Assembly (NCBI RefSeq): GCF_038811545.1 | Contig: NZ_CP133319.1 | Coordinates: forward strand, 1,240,001 to 1,304,000 | Reading direction: 5' to 3' | DNA length: 64,000 bases | Source of the DNA: Rhodoligotrophos sp. CJ14 | GTDB taxonomy: Bacteria; Pseudomonadota; Alphaproteobacteria; Rhizobiales; Im1 | Shown: piece by piece, positions 1 through 8,393 of the stretch | Numbering within the stretch: position 1 is the first letter of the stretch | Layout: each line of letters begins with the position of its first letter | Made by a program: the position numbers and the translations under genes | Notes under the pieces: generated by a model | Database searches by the model: none | Told to the model about the DNA's origin: nothing | What the model saw: the letters and a program-made list of their open reading frames with translations, nothing else

Positions 1-1062
1 GTCCCATTGCGAGCGCTCCCGCAGATAGTTGGTGCCGCCCATCTCGACGACGCGCATCTTTTTGACGCCCAGCGCCTCCGCCACCGTATCGGCCAGAGAC
101 GCCTTATCCTCCCGCACCTCGATACCGCTGGGCACGCTTGCCGGGCGGATGGAATAGGCATGGATGAGATCGACGATATCCGGATAGACGAGCACGCAGT
201 CGCGATCGGCGAAAGTGAAGACGGTGTCCAGATGCATCGCCGCCCGCAGCTTCGGCATGGCGGCAACGATGACCCGTTCAGCCACACCCTTCTGGAATAA
301 TGTCGCCGCGAGTTGACAGATGCCCTGACGCGAGGTCCGCTCACTCATGCCGATCAGGACATTGCCTTTGCCGATCGGCATGACGTCTCCGCCTTCGAGC
401 GTCGCAAGGCCATGATTGGCCGTCGGGTCGCCCCACCACACGGTGGCCTTGCCGGCGAAGTCTGGATGAAACCGGTAGATCGCCGCAACCAGGATCGTCT
501 CCTCGTGCCGCGCCGGCCAATAGAGCGGATTGAGCGTGCACCCCCCATAGATCCAGCAGCTTGTGTCACGGGTGAAGATGGTGTTCGGCAGCGGCGGAAG
601 CAGATATTCGGTCACGCCTGCGCCGTCTCGGACCAGCTTGAAGAGATCGCTGTTGCGGGTCTCCGGGAAATCATAGGTCGAAAGGCCGCCGATCAGGGTC
701 TCCGCGAGTTGCCGGTTCGATAAACCGTCGAGATAGCTGCGCACCTCGTCCACGAGCTCGAGCCCGACCTGGTTGGGAACCACCCGATTGTCGAGGATCC
801 AAGCCTTTGCTTCGGGGATCGCGACCGTCTCGGTCAGGAGGTTGTGCATCTCGACCACCTCAATGCCGCGCGACCGCATCTTCTGAACGAAGTCGAAATG
901 GTCGCGTTTGGCATTGTCGACCCAGAGCACGTCATCAAACAGGAGACCGTCGCAATTGCTAGGCGTCAGCCGCTCATGCGCTCTCGCGGGTGCGCAGACC
1001 ATCACTTTGCGCAACTGCCCAACTTCTGAATACACACCGAAGGCGGAGGCTTGAGCGGCCAT
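1..1062 (-). CDS. arcA: Arginine deiminase (C-terminus cut by window edge)
   Basis: Hydrolyses arginine to citrulline and ammonia in the cytoplasm, the first step of the arginine deiminase pathway. The 354 visible codons begin [15 protein letters not shown] and contain family hallmarks: GxLRKVMVC near the N-terminus, the [13 protein letters not shown] segment, LEGGDVM, and the MHLDTVFT segment that supplies catalytic His and Asp. The nucleophilic Cys near the C-terminus lies beyond the left edge, so activity cannot be fully judged. The ATG is 12 nt downstream of the arcD stop, so the two form an operon. Carbamate kinase and ornithine carbamoyltransferase, the usual partners, are not in the window and may lie to the left. 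Confidence 0.93.
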   Translation of the reverse strand, partial: MAAQASAFGVYSEVGQLRKVMVCAPARAHERLTPSNCDGLLFDDVLWVDNAKRDHFDFVQKMRSRGIEVVEMHNLLTETVAIPEAKAWILDNRVVPNQVGLELVDEVRSYLDGLSNRQLAETLIGGLSTYDFPETRNSDLFKLVRDGAGVTEYLLPPLPNTIFTRDTSCWIYGGCTLNPLYWPARHEETILVAAIYRFHPDFAGKATVWWGDPTANHGLATLEGGDVMPIGKGNVLIGMSERTSRQGICQLAATLFQKGVAERVIVAAMPKLRAAMHLDTVFTFADRDCVLVYPDIVDLIHAYSIRPASVPSGIEVREDKASLADTVAEALGVKKMRVVEMGGTNYLRERSQWD

Positions 1063-1074
1063 GGCACTCTCCTG

Positions 1075-2463
1075 TCAGACTGTGATGCGACCTGTCGCGA
1101 GCGCGTAGATGCCCGCAACGCAGCCCACGATTGCGGCGGCAAACAACACCCAATCGACCGTCCGGGCAAAATGCATGGCCTGTCCCTGCTCTCGCCGCGC
1201 CCAGAAATAGAGGAATGATCCTGGGCCATACAGAATGGCCGAAAGCAGAAGGAATTTGAGGCCGCCCGCGAAGATGAGGAAGATCGTATAGAGAAGCGCG
1301 ATGCTGGCGATGATGAGATCGCGACTCCGTGCCCGCGGATCCTGCTCATATGTCTCTCCCCGGCTGGAGAGCAGCACACCATAGGCCGCGACGAACAAGA
1401 ATGGGATCAGCGCCATGACGCTCGTCAGGTTGAGCATCAGCGCGAAGGCATCGTTCGACCAATAGGTGCTCACCACGAAGATCTGCACGATGATATTGGT
1501 TGCCCAAAGCGCCGCCGCGGGCACCTTGTTCGCATTCTCCGTCGCGAAGATCCTGGGCATGTCCCTCGACCGCGCCGCGGTGAACAGCACTTCCGCGCAG
1601 ATCAGCGACCAGGGCAGATAAGCGCCCAGCACCGAGATTATGAGCCCGGCGCTGACGAACACCGCCCCCCAGGGCCCGACCACAGCTTCGAGCACCGCCG
1701 CCATCGAGGGCTGCCGCATATCTGCGATATCGGCACGCTGCAGGACCGCATAGGGCAACAGCGTCACCAGTACCATGAGCGTGGTGACGCCAAGGAAGCC
1801 GAAAATGGTGGCGATGCCGACATGGGACCGCTTTTGGGCGTAGCGGGAATAGACGCTTGCGCCTTCAATGCCGAGGAACACGAAGACGGTCACCAGCATG
1901 GTCGCACGGACCTGCTCGAACAGGCTGGTTTCCGGCATGCCTATCCCGCCCCAGAAATTGGCCCGAAAGAGATCGGCCTTGAATGCGAAGATCAGGATCG
2001 CGATGAACACCAGGATCGGGACGATCTTGGCGATGGTGACCACCATATTGATGAAGGCCGCCTGCTGGACTCCCCTGAGGATCATGAAGTGAAAGAGCCA
2101 AATGCCGATCGAGGCGATCACAATCGCGGTGACAGTGTTGCCATCGCCGAACACCGGGAAGAAGGCGCCTAAGGTCGACTTGATCAGAACCCAGTAGGAG
2201 ACATTGCCGATACAGCTGCCGATCCAGTAGCCGAATGCCGATAGAAACCCGGGATAGTCGCCGAAACCGGCCCTTGCATAGGCAAACACGCCAGCATCGA
2301 GCTCCGGCTTTCGCTCGGCGAGCGCCTGGAACACGCGTGCGAGCAAATACATGCCGGTGCCGGCGATGCACCATGCGATGATCGCACCGAACGGACCGGT
2401 GGCGATGCCAAAGGTACGCGGAAGCGAAAAAATTCCCGCGCCCACCATGGAGCCGACCACCAT
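1075..2463 (-). CDS. arcD: Arginine/ornithine antiporter, APC family, N-terminus interrupted by amber codon
   Basis: Inner-membrane exchanger of the basic amino acid/polyamine antiporter group, expected to import arginine and export ornithine for the downstream deiminase. The open frame gives 462 residues with about 12 hydrophobic segments and the conserved start of helix 1 (VVGSMVGAGIFSLP). This frame begins inside that helix, which is unusual. In the same frame, 17 codons upstream, is an ATG at 2514-2512 with GGAG 7 nt before it; from there the protein would read MTAGSSA, then TAG (2493-2491), then KLSLFALIA and the annotated Met. The family normally has exactly such a K-L-x-L-x-A-L-I-A lead-in, so the true gene is probably 479 codons with a nonsense codon at position 8. 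No ATG, GTG or TTG lies between the TAG and 2463. It may be a pseudogene, a recent mutation or a base-call error. Confidence 0.85.
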   Translation of the reverse strand: MVVGSMVGAGIFSLPRTFGIATGPFGAIIAWCIAGTGMYLLARVFQALAERKPELDAGVFAYARAGFGDYPGFLSAFGYWIGSCIGNVSYWVLIKSTLGAFFPVFGDGNTVTAIVIASIGIWLFHFMILRGVQQAAFINMVVTIAKIVPILVFIAILIFAFKADLFRANFWGGIGMPETSLFEQVRATMLVTVFVFLGIEGASVYSRYAQKRSHVGIATIFGFLGVTTLMVLVTLLPYAVLQRADIADMRQPSMAAVLEAVVGPWGAVFVSAGLIISVLGAYLPWSLICAEVLFTAARSRDMPRIFATENANKVPAAALWATNIIVQIFVVSTYWSNDAFALMLNLTSVMALIPFLFVAAYGVLLSSRGETYEQDPRARSRDLIIASIALLYTIFLIFAGGLKFLLLSAILYGPGSFLYFWARREQGQAMHFARTVDWVLFAAAIVGCVAGIYALATGRITV

Positions 2464-2490
2464 CGCGATCAGGGCGAAAAGAGAAAGCTT

Positions 2491-2525
2491 CTACGCAGAT
2501 GATCCGGCCGTCATGAGCCTACTCC
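2491..2525 (-). other. Probable original start of arcD with in-frame TAG
   Basis: Reading the minus strand: GGAG at 2525-2522, a 7-nt gap, ATG at 2514-2512, six sense codons, then TAG at 2493-2491, followed without frame change by the conserved N-terminal residues of the antiporter. A good ribosome site in the correct frame, directly joined to homologous-looking sequence, argues that the TAG replaced a sense codon. Confidence 0.75.
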
Positions 2526-2562
2526 GGCGAGCTGCCAGAATGTGGCCCCTGCACATTCAGCT

Positions 2563-2581
2563 GCCGCTAAGTGTTAGCGGC
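2563..2581. promoter_or_regulatory. Perfect 19-bp dyad upstream of arcDA
   Basis: GCCGCTAA-GTG-TTAGCGGC is an exact inverted repeat with 8-bp arms, 49 nt upstream of the probable arcD ATG. Its place and symmetry suggest an operator for arcDA. It does not resemble an FNR/Anr box (TTGAT-N4-ATCAA), the usual regulator of arginine deiminase operons. There is no T-run, so a terminator is less likely. The binding protein is unknown. Confidence 0.5.
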
Positions 2582-2737
2582 GCACAAGATCAGCACCGGG
2601 AGGTTAGAGCTCCATGTCTTAAACAAAAGTATAGCAGATTGGTCGCTTTGCTCATTATCCCAAATCCTTCGCCGCGCTGCGCCCATGACTTCGCGTAAAG
2701 AAGCCGGTGCGATGACCTGTTTCCGCGGGTCCCATCC

Positions 2738-3388
2738 TCAAGATCTCGCGTCGTTCTTCTTTGGCCGGCGGATGGCTCTCAGTTTGCCGCTGCTTCCACC
2801 GCCACAGAACAATCGCTCGCTCCCATCGGACTCAAGGCCCGATACGGCTGTCCCCGCTGGCATCTCCAGGCGCTCGAGCACCTCTCCTGTCTCGGGATCG
2901 ATGCGCCGCACATCGCTTGCGTCATCCTCCCAAGTGCCGTGCCAGAGCTCGCCGTCAACCCAGGTTACACCGGTGACGAAACGATCGGACTGGATCGTGC
3001 GGAGTACAGCCCCGGATTGAGGATCGATCTGATGAATCTGACGCGCGCGGTATTCGCCAACCCAGAGGGTCCCTTCAGCCCAGGCGAGCCCTGAATCACC
3101 GCCAGCCCCTGGCGCGGGGATCGTTCCAAGCACCTCGCCGGTCTGAGGATCGAGCTTCAGAATTTCCGCTCCGGAAATCTGGAACAGGTGCTTTCCATCG
3201 AACGCGGTGCCTGCAGGGGCAGCAAGCTCGAGCGATCTGAGGATGGCGCCACTTTCCGGATCCACGGCGTTCAGGCGATCACCGGCGGCAAACCAGACGA
3301 GCCGGCCATCGAAGCTGACCCCGTGAACGCTGTCCACTTGAGGAAACGGGCCATATTCCCGAAGGATTTCTGCTTTTGCGTGTTTCAT
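2738..3388 (-). CDS. Beta-propeller protein, glutamine cyclotransferase-like repeats
   Basis: A 216-residue soluble protein made of repeating blades with recurring D-P-x-[ST]-G-x-[IV]-L turns (DPESGAILRSLE, DPQTGEVLGTIP, DPQSGAVLRTIQ, DPETGEVLERLE) and W-[AV]-[ED]-G-x-LW strands, about 45 residues apart. This resembles the PQQ/Vgb/glutamine-cyclotransferase class of propellers but is short for a full ring, so it may oligomerise. I chose the ATG at 3388 because AGGA lies 8 nt before it; the frame is open much farther upstream only because it overlaps the regulator gene. It starts 10 nt after the stop of the TPR/winged-helix gene, so the two are co-transcribed and presumably work together. No signal peptide; function not known. 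Confidence 0.7.
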   Translation of the reverse strand: MKHAKAEILREYGPFPQVDSVHGVSFDGRLVWFAAGDRLNAVDPESGAILRSLELAAPAGTAFDGKHLFQISGAEILKLDPQTGEVLGTIPAPGAGGDSGLAWAEGTLWVGEYRARQIHQIDPQSGAVLRTIQSDRFVTGVTWVDGELWHGTWEDDASDVRRIDPETGEVLERLEMPAGTAVSGLESDGSERLFCGGGSSGKLRAIRRPKKNDARS

Positions 3389-3398
3389 GGCGTGCATC

Positions 3399-4619
3399 CT
3401 ACCCGCACGCCGGCGCAGCCGGGAGTAACAAGCTTGTCGGGAAACCCGGCACGTTAAGCGCCATCCATCGACGAGCCCGGCCGCGACCGAACGCTTCAAC
3501 CTTGCCAGCTTTTGCCAACGCCTCAAGCGCGCGCTGGATGGTTCGCGAACTGACGCCGAGCGCCATCGCGAGCGCAGAGCTTGACCATGCCTCCCCATCG
3601 GCAAGCAGGGCCAGCACTGCGGCATTGCCTTCCTCAACGGGTGGAACGAGCACGGCGACCGTCTGCGCCCGGTGCGGTCTCAGCAAGAAGCCATGCTTCG
3701 TCGCATCCAGCCCGGCCAGCGGCCTGAGCATCTTTCGCAAGCGGCCGATCTCGACGCGCAGCCGGGCGCGATGGGAGTCATCGGCCTCGCGCGCCCGGAA
3801 GGCGCGGGCAAGCAGCGTCCCGCGCGAGACATCTTCGGGCCAAGCCTCGGCGAGTGCGCGCGCTAGCGCGAACAGCACCGGACGACCGGCGAGCGGAATA
3901 ATCGTTTCTGCCACCCGCGCCACGTTACGGCACGCGTCGATGACGAGCACGTCCGAGGCGATCAGCGCCTCGACATCTCTGAGCCCCAGGAGGCGGCACC
4001 CGTCGCGCGCGATCAAACGCGCAGTGGGCGCCTCGAGCGCCTGTGATGCACGCCCCACTTCGGCAGCGAGCGCAGGGATCCCAGCCTGGCGCGCGGCCTC
4101 TGCAGCCTTATCGAGCGCAGACCGGGCTGATGCCGCTCGAATGCGCCGCATCGCAATGCCCGCGGCGACCAGCCAATAGCCGGTTCGCGATGCCAGCGGC
4201 AGTGAAGCCACGCTAAGCGTAGCAAGCGCCCGTTCGGCTTCCCCGAGGCGCCCGATCAACAGAAGCTGCCGGGCCTCGAGATAGGCAGCATGCGCTGCAT
4301 TCGCCTGATCGCCATGCGCTTCGAGAACCGCGCGGGCCTCGCCGAGCGCTTGCGCAGATCCGCTGAGGTCGCGCGACACGAGCGCGATCTCCGCTTCGGC
4401 AACGAGGCACCGCGCCCGGGCCGCAGCTTCACTTGGGCCAAAGCCGCGGGCGGCGCACCGCAACAGTTCCTTTGCCCGCGCGAACTCACCGAGTTGCGCC
4501 ATCGCAATGCCGCGCAGTGCGAGTGCCGGCGGATCGCCCCTGAGCGCGATCCAATTCAACGCCCCCAGCGGGTCGCCCGCGGCGAGTGCACGGGCCGCCG
4601 CCGTGATCAGCGCTTCCAT
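3399..4619 (-). CDS. TPR-like / winged-helix transcriptional regulator
   Basis: A 406-residue protein. Residues 1 to about 200 are Ala/Leu-rich helical repeats of TPR type (ALALRGIAMAQLGEFARAKELL and similar). The last third holds a helix-turn-helix: SSSALAMALGVSSRTIQRALEALAKAGKVEAFGRGRARRW, typical of a winged helix with its wing. There is no receiver or enzymatic domain. A central ALARALAEAWP-EDVSRGTLLARAFRAREADDSHRARLRVEIGRLRKML stretch resembles the DNA-binding region of BTAD/SARP-like proteins, so two DNA-binding modules are possible. It is the first gene of a two-gene unit with the beta-propeller protein, which may be its sensor partner. That pairing is inferred from 10-nt spacing only. 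Confidence 0.65.
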   Translation of the reverse strand: MEALITAAARALAAGDPLGALNWIALRGDPPALALRGIAMAQLGEFARAKELLRCAARGFGPSEAAARARCLVAEAEIALVSRDLSGSAQALGEARAVLEAHGDQANAAHAAYLEARQLLLIGRLGEAERALATLSVASLPLASRTGYWLVAAGIAMRRIRAASARSALDKAAEAARQAGIPALAAEVGRASQALEAPTARLIARDGCRLLGLRDVEALIASDVLVIDACRNVARVAETIIPLAGRPVLFALARALAEAWPEDVSRGTLLARAFRAREADDSHRARLRVEIGRLRKMLRPLAGLDATKHGFLLRPHRAQTVAVLVPPVEEGNAAVLALLADGEAWSSSALAMALGVSSRTIQRALEALAKAGKVEAFGRGRARRWMALNVPGFPTSLLLPAAPACG

Positions 4620-4720
4620 CGAAATCCCGTCACGCTTGTCACTCTCACCCGGGTTCCGCCTCGCCCTAGGCTGGATCCTGCAATGACCGGGAACGGCGAT
4701 AGTCGATCAGGAGCGGGAAA

Positions 4721-5002
4721 ATGACAATGCCCTCGAGTGACAGCAACGAAAGCCAAGAGTCCTGGTGGCCAACGACCCGCTTGTCCAAGGGGCTCGTCAT
4801 CGTGCTCGCCCTTTTGGCATCCCCGACCTTTGCGTTGATGGCTTGGATCACCACGAGCGATGCATCCCCAATGACGCTCTGCTCCGCAGGCTCGAGCTTT
4901 CTACCCATAGGCGGCATGACCGCGATGTACCTGCTGATGAGCCTCTTCCACCTGTCGCCCTGGCTCAAACTCGCAAATGGCCAGCCCCTAATTCACAGCT
5001 GA
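4721..5002 (+). CDS. Small membrane protein, unknown function
   Basis: A 93-residue protein with two strongly hydrophobic stretches, about residues 24-43 (GLVIVLALLASPTFALMAWI) and 60-80 (PIGGMTAMYLLMSLFHLSPW), so probably a two-helix inner-membrane protein. AGGAG lies 7 nt before the ATG. It sits directly upstream of and on the same strand as the DUF899 gene, with a 21-nt gap, and is likely co-transcribed. I do not recognise a family. Confidence 0.6.
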   Translation: MTMPSSDSNESQESWWPTTRLSKGLVIVLALLASPTFALMAWITTSDASPMTLCSAGSSFLPIGGMTAMYLLMSLFHLSPWLKLANGQPLIHS

Positions 5003-5023
5003 CGGACAACAAGGAGAGTGACC

Positions 5024-5743
5024 ATGAACGATCCAATCATGAATCATCCAGTCGTTTCACGCGAAGAGTGGCTTCAGGCCCGCAAAGCGCTTCTCACCAA
5101 GGAGCGCGCCATGACGCACGAGCTCGACGCCCTGCGCGCCGAACGTCGGCGGCTGCCCTGGGTCAGGATCGACAAGCCCTATGTTTTTGACGGCCCCGGA
5201 GCGCGTTACTCGCTCGGCGATCTGTTCGGCAGCCGTAGTCAGCTGGCCGTCTATCACTTTATGCTGACGCCGGGCTCGGACCACATATGCCCCGGATGCT
5301 CATTCATCGCGGATCATATCGATGCAGCGCGGCAGCATTTCGAGCAAGCGGACCTGGCCTTCGTCGCGGTCTCACGTGCACCAGTCCAGAGACTCGAGGA
5401 AGTCAGGAAGCGCATGGGCTGGACTTTCCCCTGGATGTCTTCAGGTGACGGCGATTTCAACTACGATTTCGGCGTGTCCTTCACACCCGAGGACCGCGCC
5501 TCCGACCGCGCCGTCTACAATTACGGCATTACCCCAATCCGCAAGAGCCCCGACATGTTCGGCGCCAGCATCTTTGTGAAAGACGAGGAAGGCAGCATTT
5601 TCCACAGCTACTCGACCTATCACCGCGGTACCGAGTTGCTGATGGGCGCGTTCAATTGGCTCGACCTCGCCCCTAAGGGCCGCAACGAGACCAGCGGCAC
5701 AATGAGCTGGGTTCGCCTGCACGATGAATACTGCGCCGGATGA
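5024..5743 (+). CDS. DUF899 thioredoxin-like protein
   Basis: A 239-residue soluble protein of the DUF899 family, thioredoxin-fold proteins common in proteobacteria and actinobacteria whose reaction is unestablished. Visible hallmarks: the WVRIDKPYVFDGP segment after an N-terminal helix, a CxxC-like site in DHICPGCSFIADH at about residue 90, and the WMSSGDGDFNYDFGVSF block. The ATG at 5024 is preferred over an in-frame GTG two codons earlier because GGAG is 7 nt before the ATG. Probably redox related, judged only from the fold and the two cysteines. Confidence 0.82.
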   Translation: MNDPIMNHPVVSREEWLQARKALLTKERAMTHELDALRAERRRLPWVRIDKPYVFDGPGARYSLGDLFGSRSQLAVYHFMLTPGSDHICPGCSFIADHIDAARQHFEQADLAFVAVSRAPVQRLEEVRKRMGWTFPWMSSGDGDFNYDFGVSFTPEDRASDRAVYNYGITPIRKSPDMFGASIFVKDEEGSIFHSYSTYHRGTELLMGAFNWLDLAPKGRNETSGTMSWVRLHDEYCAG

Positions 5744-5792
5744 CCCGCCCCCCGCTTTAAACCCTGCCGCGGAGAGCGCTGAGACCGTTGCG

Positions 5793-6266
5793 TTATCCGC
5801 GCCGGGCCGCCTCGATCGCGGCGACGTCGATTTTCCTCATGGACATCATGGCTTCGAAGGCGCGCTTTGCTTCTTGGCCGCCTGCCGCCATTGCCTCGGT
5901 CAATACGCGTGGGGTGATTTGCCATGAAATCCCCCACTTGTCTTGGCACCAGCCGCACGCGCTTTCCTGACCACCATTGCTCACGATCGCATTCCAATAG
6001 CGGTCGGTCTCCTCTTGATCCTCCGTAGAGATCTGGAACGAGAAGGCTTCGTTATGCCTGATTTGAGGCCCCCCATTGAGCCCAATACAAGGAATGCCCG
6101 CGACCATGAACTCGACTGTGAGCACGTCGCCCTCTTTGCCCATCGGATAATCACTGGGCGCACGGTGCACGGCAGTCACCGCACTATTAGGAAAGACTTC
6201 GGAGTAGAAGCGGGCAGCCGCCTCGGCGTCCTTGTCGTACCAGAGGCAGATCGTATTCTTTGCCAT
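5793..6266 (-). CDS. PhnB-like VOC (glyoxalase/bleomycin resistance fold) protein
   Basis: A 157-residue protein of the vicinal-oxygen-chelate superfamily, PhnB/3-demethylubiquinone methyltransferase-like branch. It starts MAKNTICLWYDKDAEAAARFYSEVFPNS, the usual first beta-alpha unit, and has GWCQDKWGISWQITP, the typical C-terminal strand with the D-K-[FW]-G-x-x-W motif. These proteins bind small ligands or metals; most have no assigned reaction. AGGGA precedes the ATG by 7 nt. It stands alone, converging with the DUF899 gene. Confidence 0.85.
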   Translation of the reverse strand: MAKNTICLWYDKDAEAAARFYSEVFPNSAVTAVHRAPSDYPMGKEGDVLTVEFMVAGIPCIGLNGGPQIRHNEAFSFQISTEDQEETDRYWNAIVSNGGQESACGWCQDKWGISWQITPRVLTEAMAAGGQEAKRAFEAMMSMRKIDVAAIEAARRG

Positions 6267-6361
6267 TGCAGAGTCCCTCTCGTTTACGGCAGCCTGCCTT
6301 GCTCCCAGGTGCTGAGAGGTCGCGGCTCACTCCTCGCCAGCATCTCACCCTGCGGGTTTGC

Positions 6362-7246
6362 TCAACCGCAAGCCTCCGCCAGGATCCAACGCCGGAAGAT
6401 CTTTGCCTTGGCCGTCAGCTCCAGATCCTCTGGATGGTTGAGATAATAATCATATCCCACATGGATGGACACCGGAAAGGGCTGAACCAGCCGTTTCGCG
6501 GCAAGGTCCTCCTGAACGAGAGCGGTGAAGAAGAGAGCAACGCCATGCCCGTCGAGAGCAGCCCGCCGCAATGCGTGCGAGTCATTGAGCCGCAGGCTGT
6601 CGGCGTTTCCTTGCAAGGCAATCCCCGCCGCTTCGCACCACATCTTCCAGTGAGCAATATCGAATTCATAGAGCAGCATCTGCGACATCAATTGGCCGGG
6701 ATGGGTAAGCGGTGCCAGCTGCCGGGCAAGGCCCGGGCTCATCACCGCGGTCAAGGACCCGTCCAGCACCTTCTCCTTCCCGACACCCGCCCAATTTCCG
6801 GCTCCCCAATTGATGCCGATCTCGATGCCCTCCCGCTTGTGATCGGCAGGATGATAGGAATGGTGCAGGCGCAGATCGATGCCTGGGTGCTGGCGATAAA
6901 AGGCCATCAGGCGCGGCGTCAGCCAGTGCGCTGAAAAGAAGGGTGCCACACTCACGTTGAGAATGTCCCGCGATCCACTGCCCGTGATGCGGTCGACGGA
7001 ACTCTCGATGGTCTCGAAAGCGCGATAAAGGCCTGCGAACAGGATCTCGCCCGCATCGGTCAGCCGATTGCGCGCACCCCTCATGACGAGCGTCACTGAA
7101 AGCTCCTGCTCCAGCGATTTGATCTGCCGGCTGACAGCGGCTTGCGTGACGCCAAGCTCATCAGCTGCCCTGGTGAAGCTCAAGGTCCTGCCGACAGCTT
7201 CAAACGCCCGCAGCGCGGTCATAGGAGGCAGATGGCGACGAGACAT
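6362..7246 (-). CDS. LysR-family transcriptional regulator (GcvA-like)
   Basis: A 294-residue LysR regulator: winged helix-turn-helix at residues 1-65 (LPPMTALRAFEAVGR, SFTRAADELGVTQAAVSRQIKSLEQEL) followed by a periplasmic-binding-protein-like effector domain. The sequence style places it in the GcvA/AmpR-like branch. It is divergently transcribed from the ornithine cyclodeaminase-like gene across about 100 nt, the classical arrangement for a LysR protein and its target. Effector unknown; an amino acid would fit the neighbour. Confidence 0.9.
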   Translation of the reverse strand: MSRRHLPPMTALRAFEAVGRTLSFTRAADELGVTQAAVSRQIKSLEQELSVTLVMRGARNRLTDAGEILFAGLYRAFETIESSVDRITGSGSRDILNVSVAPFFSAHWLTPRLMAFYRQHPGIDLRLHHSYHPADHKREGIEIGINWGAGNWAGVGKEKVLDGSLTAVMSPGLARQLAPLTHPGQLMSQMLLYEFDIAHWKMWCEAAGIALQGNADSLRLNDSHALRRAALDGHGVALFFTALVQEDLAAKRLVQPFPVSIHVGYDYYLNHPEDLELTAKAKIFRRWILAEACG

Positions 7247-7347
7247 AACCTCAGCTCATGATGACGCAGGAAAACTCATTTGTCCGAGAGCTTGAGGATA
7301 ACCATTCTGCGCGAATTGGCACCATCCCAATCACGAAGGTTCTCCCA

Positions 7348-8337
7348 ATGCAGCAAAGACCCGGCGCAGCGCGGATTGGAAAGGGCAGTTTGCCAGTGCT
7401 GATCTTGAGCGAGGCAGAAGTCGAGCGCCTGATCGAGCCCCGCGCCCTCCTCGACACTCTGGCTGACGGTTTTCGCGCCATGTCGCAAGGTCGCGTGCAG
7501 GCGCCGGCGCGCCAGCAGCTCACTGTGCCATCCAAGGGCTTCTCGCTCGCAATGCCCGCTTGGATGGAGGGCTTCAACCTCACCGTGAAGATAGTCAATG
7601 TCTTCGAAGACAATCTCGCCGTAGGTCTGCCCAATCACCTCGCTCTGATTGCCCTGTTTGATCCGCAGACGGGCGCGCCGCTCGCGCTCCTTGATGGCAC
7701 CTACATCACTGCCGTGCGCACCGCTGCATCCGCCATATTGTCGGTCGAGGCGTTGGCGCGCCGGGATGCCCGCATTGCCACTGTCGTTGGGGCGGGGATC
7801 CAGGGGCGGGAGCATCTGCGATTATTGCCACTTGCGCGCGACTTCGCCGAGATCCGCATAGCATCTCTCTACCCCGAAGATGCCGAGGCCTTGGCGCGGG
7901 AGTTTCCCGGGGTTCAGCCTATCCTGGATCTCGAGGCAGCCATTCGCTCATCCGATGTTGTCTGTCTTGCAAGCCACGCCTATGAACCCGTCATAAGCGC
8001 CGACTGGGTGCGGCCGGGCGCACACGTAACCTCCGTTGGATATGCCCCGCCCCGGGGCGAGCTGCCACCGGATCTGCTCGACAGGGCGACACTCTACGTG
8101 GAGACGGAAGCGGCCTTTGAGCCGCCGCCCGTTGGCTGCGCGGAGCTCGCGAATCTGTCGCCCTCCGATGGCATCCGCCTGGGCGACATGCTCGCCGGAA
8201 GCGCACCGGGACGCATCTCCGACCAGCAGGTGACGGTTTACAAGGCCATGGGCATTGCCATGGAAGACATGGTGGCGGCACACCTTGCCTATCGATCAGC
8301 CCTGCGCGAAAGAGTGGGCCGGCAGGTGGTCCTTTGA
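7348..8337 (+). CDS. Ornithine cyclodeaminase / mu-crystallin family NAD(P) enzyme
   Basis: A 329-residue protein of the ornithine cyclodeaminase/alanine dehydrogenase family. Visible: VLILSEAEVERLI at the N-terminus, a substrate-site Lys in FNLTVKIVNVFEDN, TAVRTAASAILSVEALAR, and the Rossmann glycines in VVGAGIQGREHL. The family includes enzymes that deaminate ornithine to proline, reduce ketimines or dehydrogenate other amino acids, so the exact substrate is open. I place the start at 7348 because AAGG lies 8 nt upstream and the family normally starts just before the V-x-L-S motif; the frame stays open 30 codons farther. Divergent LysR is the likely regulator. Confidence 0.86.
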   Translation: MQQRPGAARIGKGSLPVLILSEAEVERLIEPRALLDTLADGFRAMSQGRVQAPARQQLTVPSKGFSLAMPAWMEGFNLTVKIVNVFEDNLAVGLPNHLALIALFDPQTGAPLALLDGTYITAVRTAASAILSVEALARRDARIATVVGAGIQGREHLRLLPLARDFAEIRIASLYPEDAEALAREFPGVQPILDLEAAIRSSDVVCLASHAYEPVISADWVRPGAHVTSVGYAPPRGELPPDLLDRATLYVETEAAFEPPPVGCAELANLSPSDGIRLGDMLAGSAPGRISDQQVTVYKAMGIAMEDMVAAHLAYRSALRERVGRQVVL

Positions 8338-8393
8338 CAGTGGTATACCTGCCGCTGCCTTGCCTGGATGGAAATTGGTGGGCTAGGCATCGT

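Noticed and set aside
7247-7347. Possible LysR box between the lysR and cyclodeaminase genes
   Set aside because: I could not find a convincing T-N11-A dyad; only weak CCTCA/TGAGG segments far apart.
8342-8349. GGTATACC, which resembles the GntR operator core
   Set aside because: It lies directly past the cyclodeaminase stop between convergent genes, lacks the rest of the 16-base motif, and no gene starts nearby.
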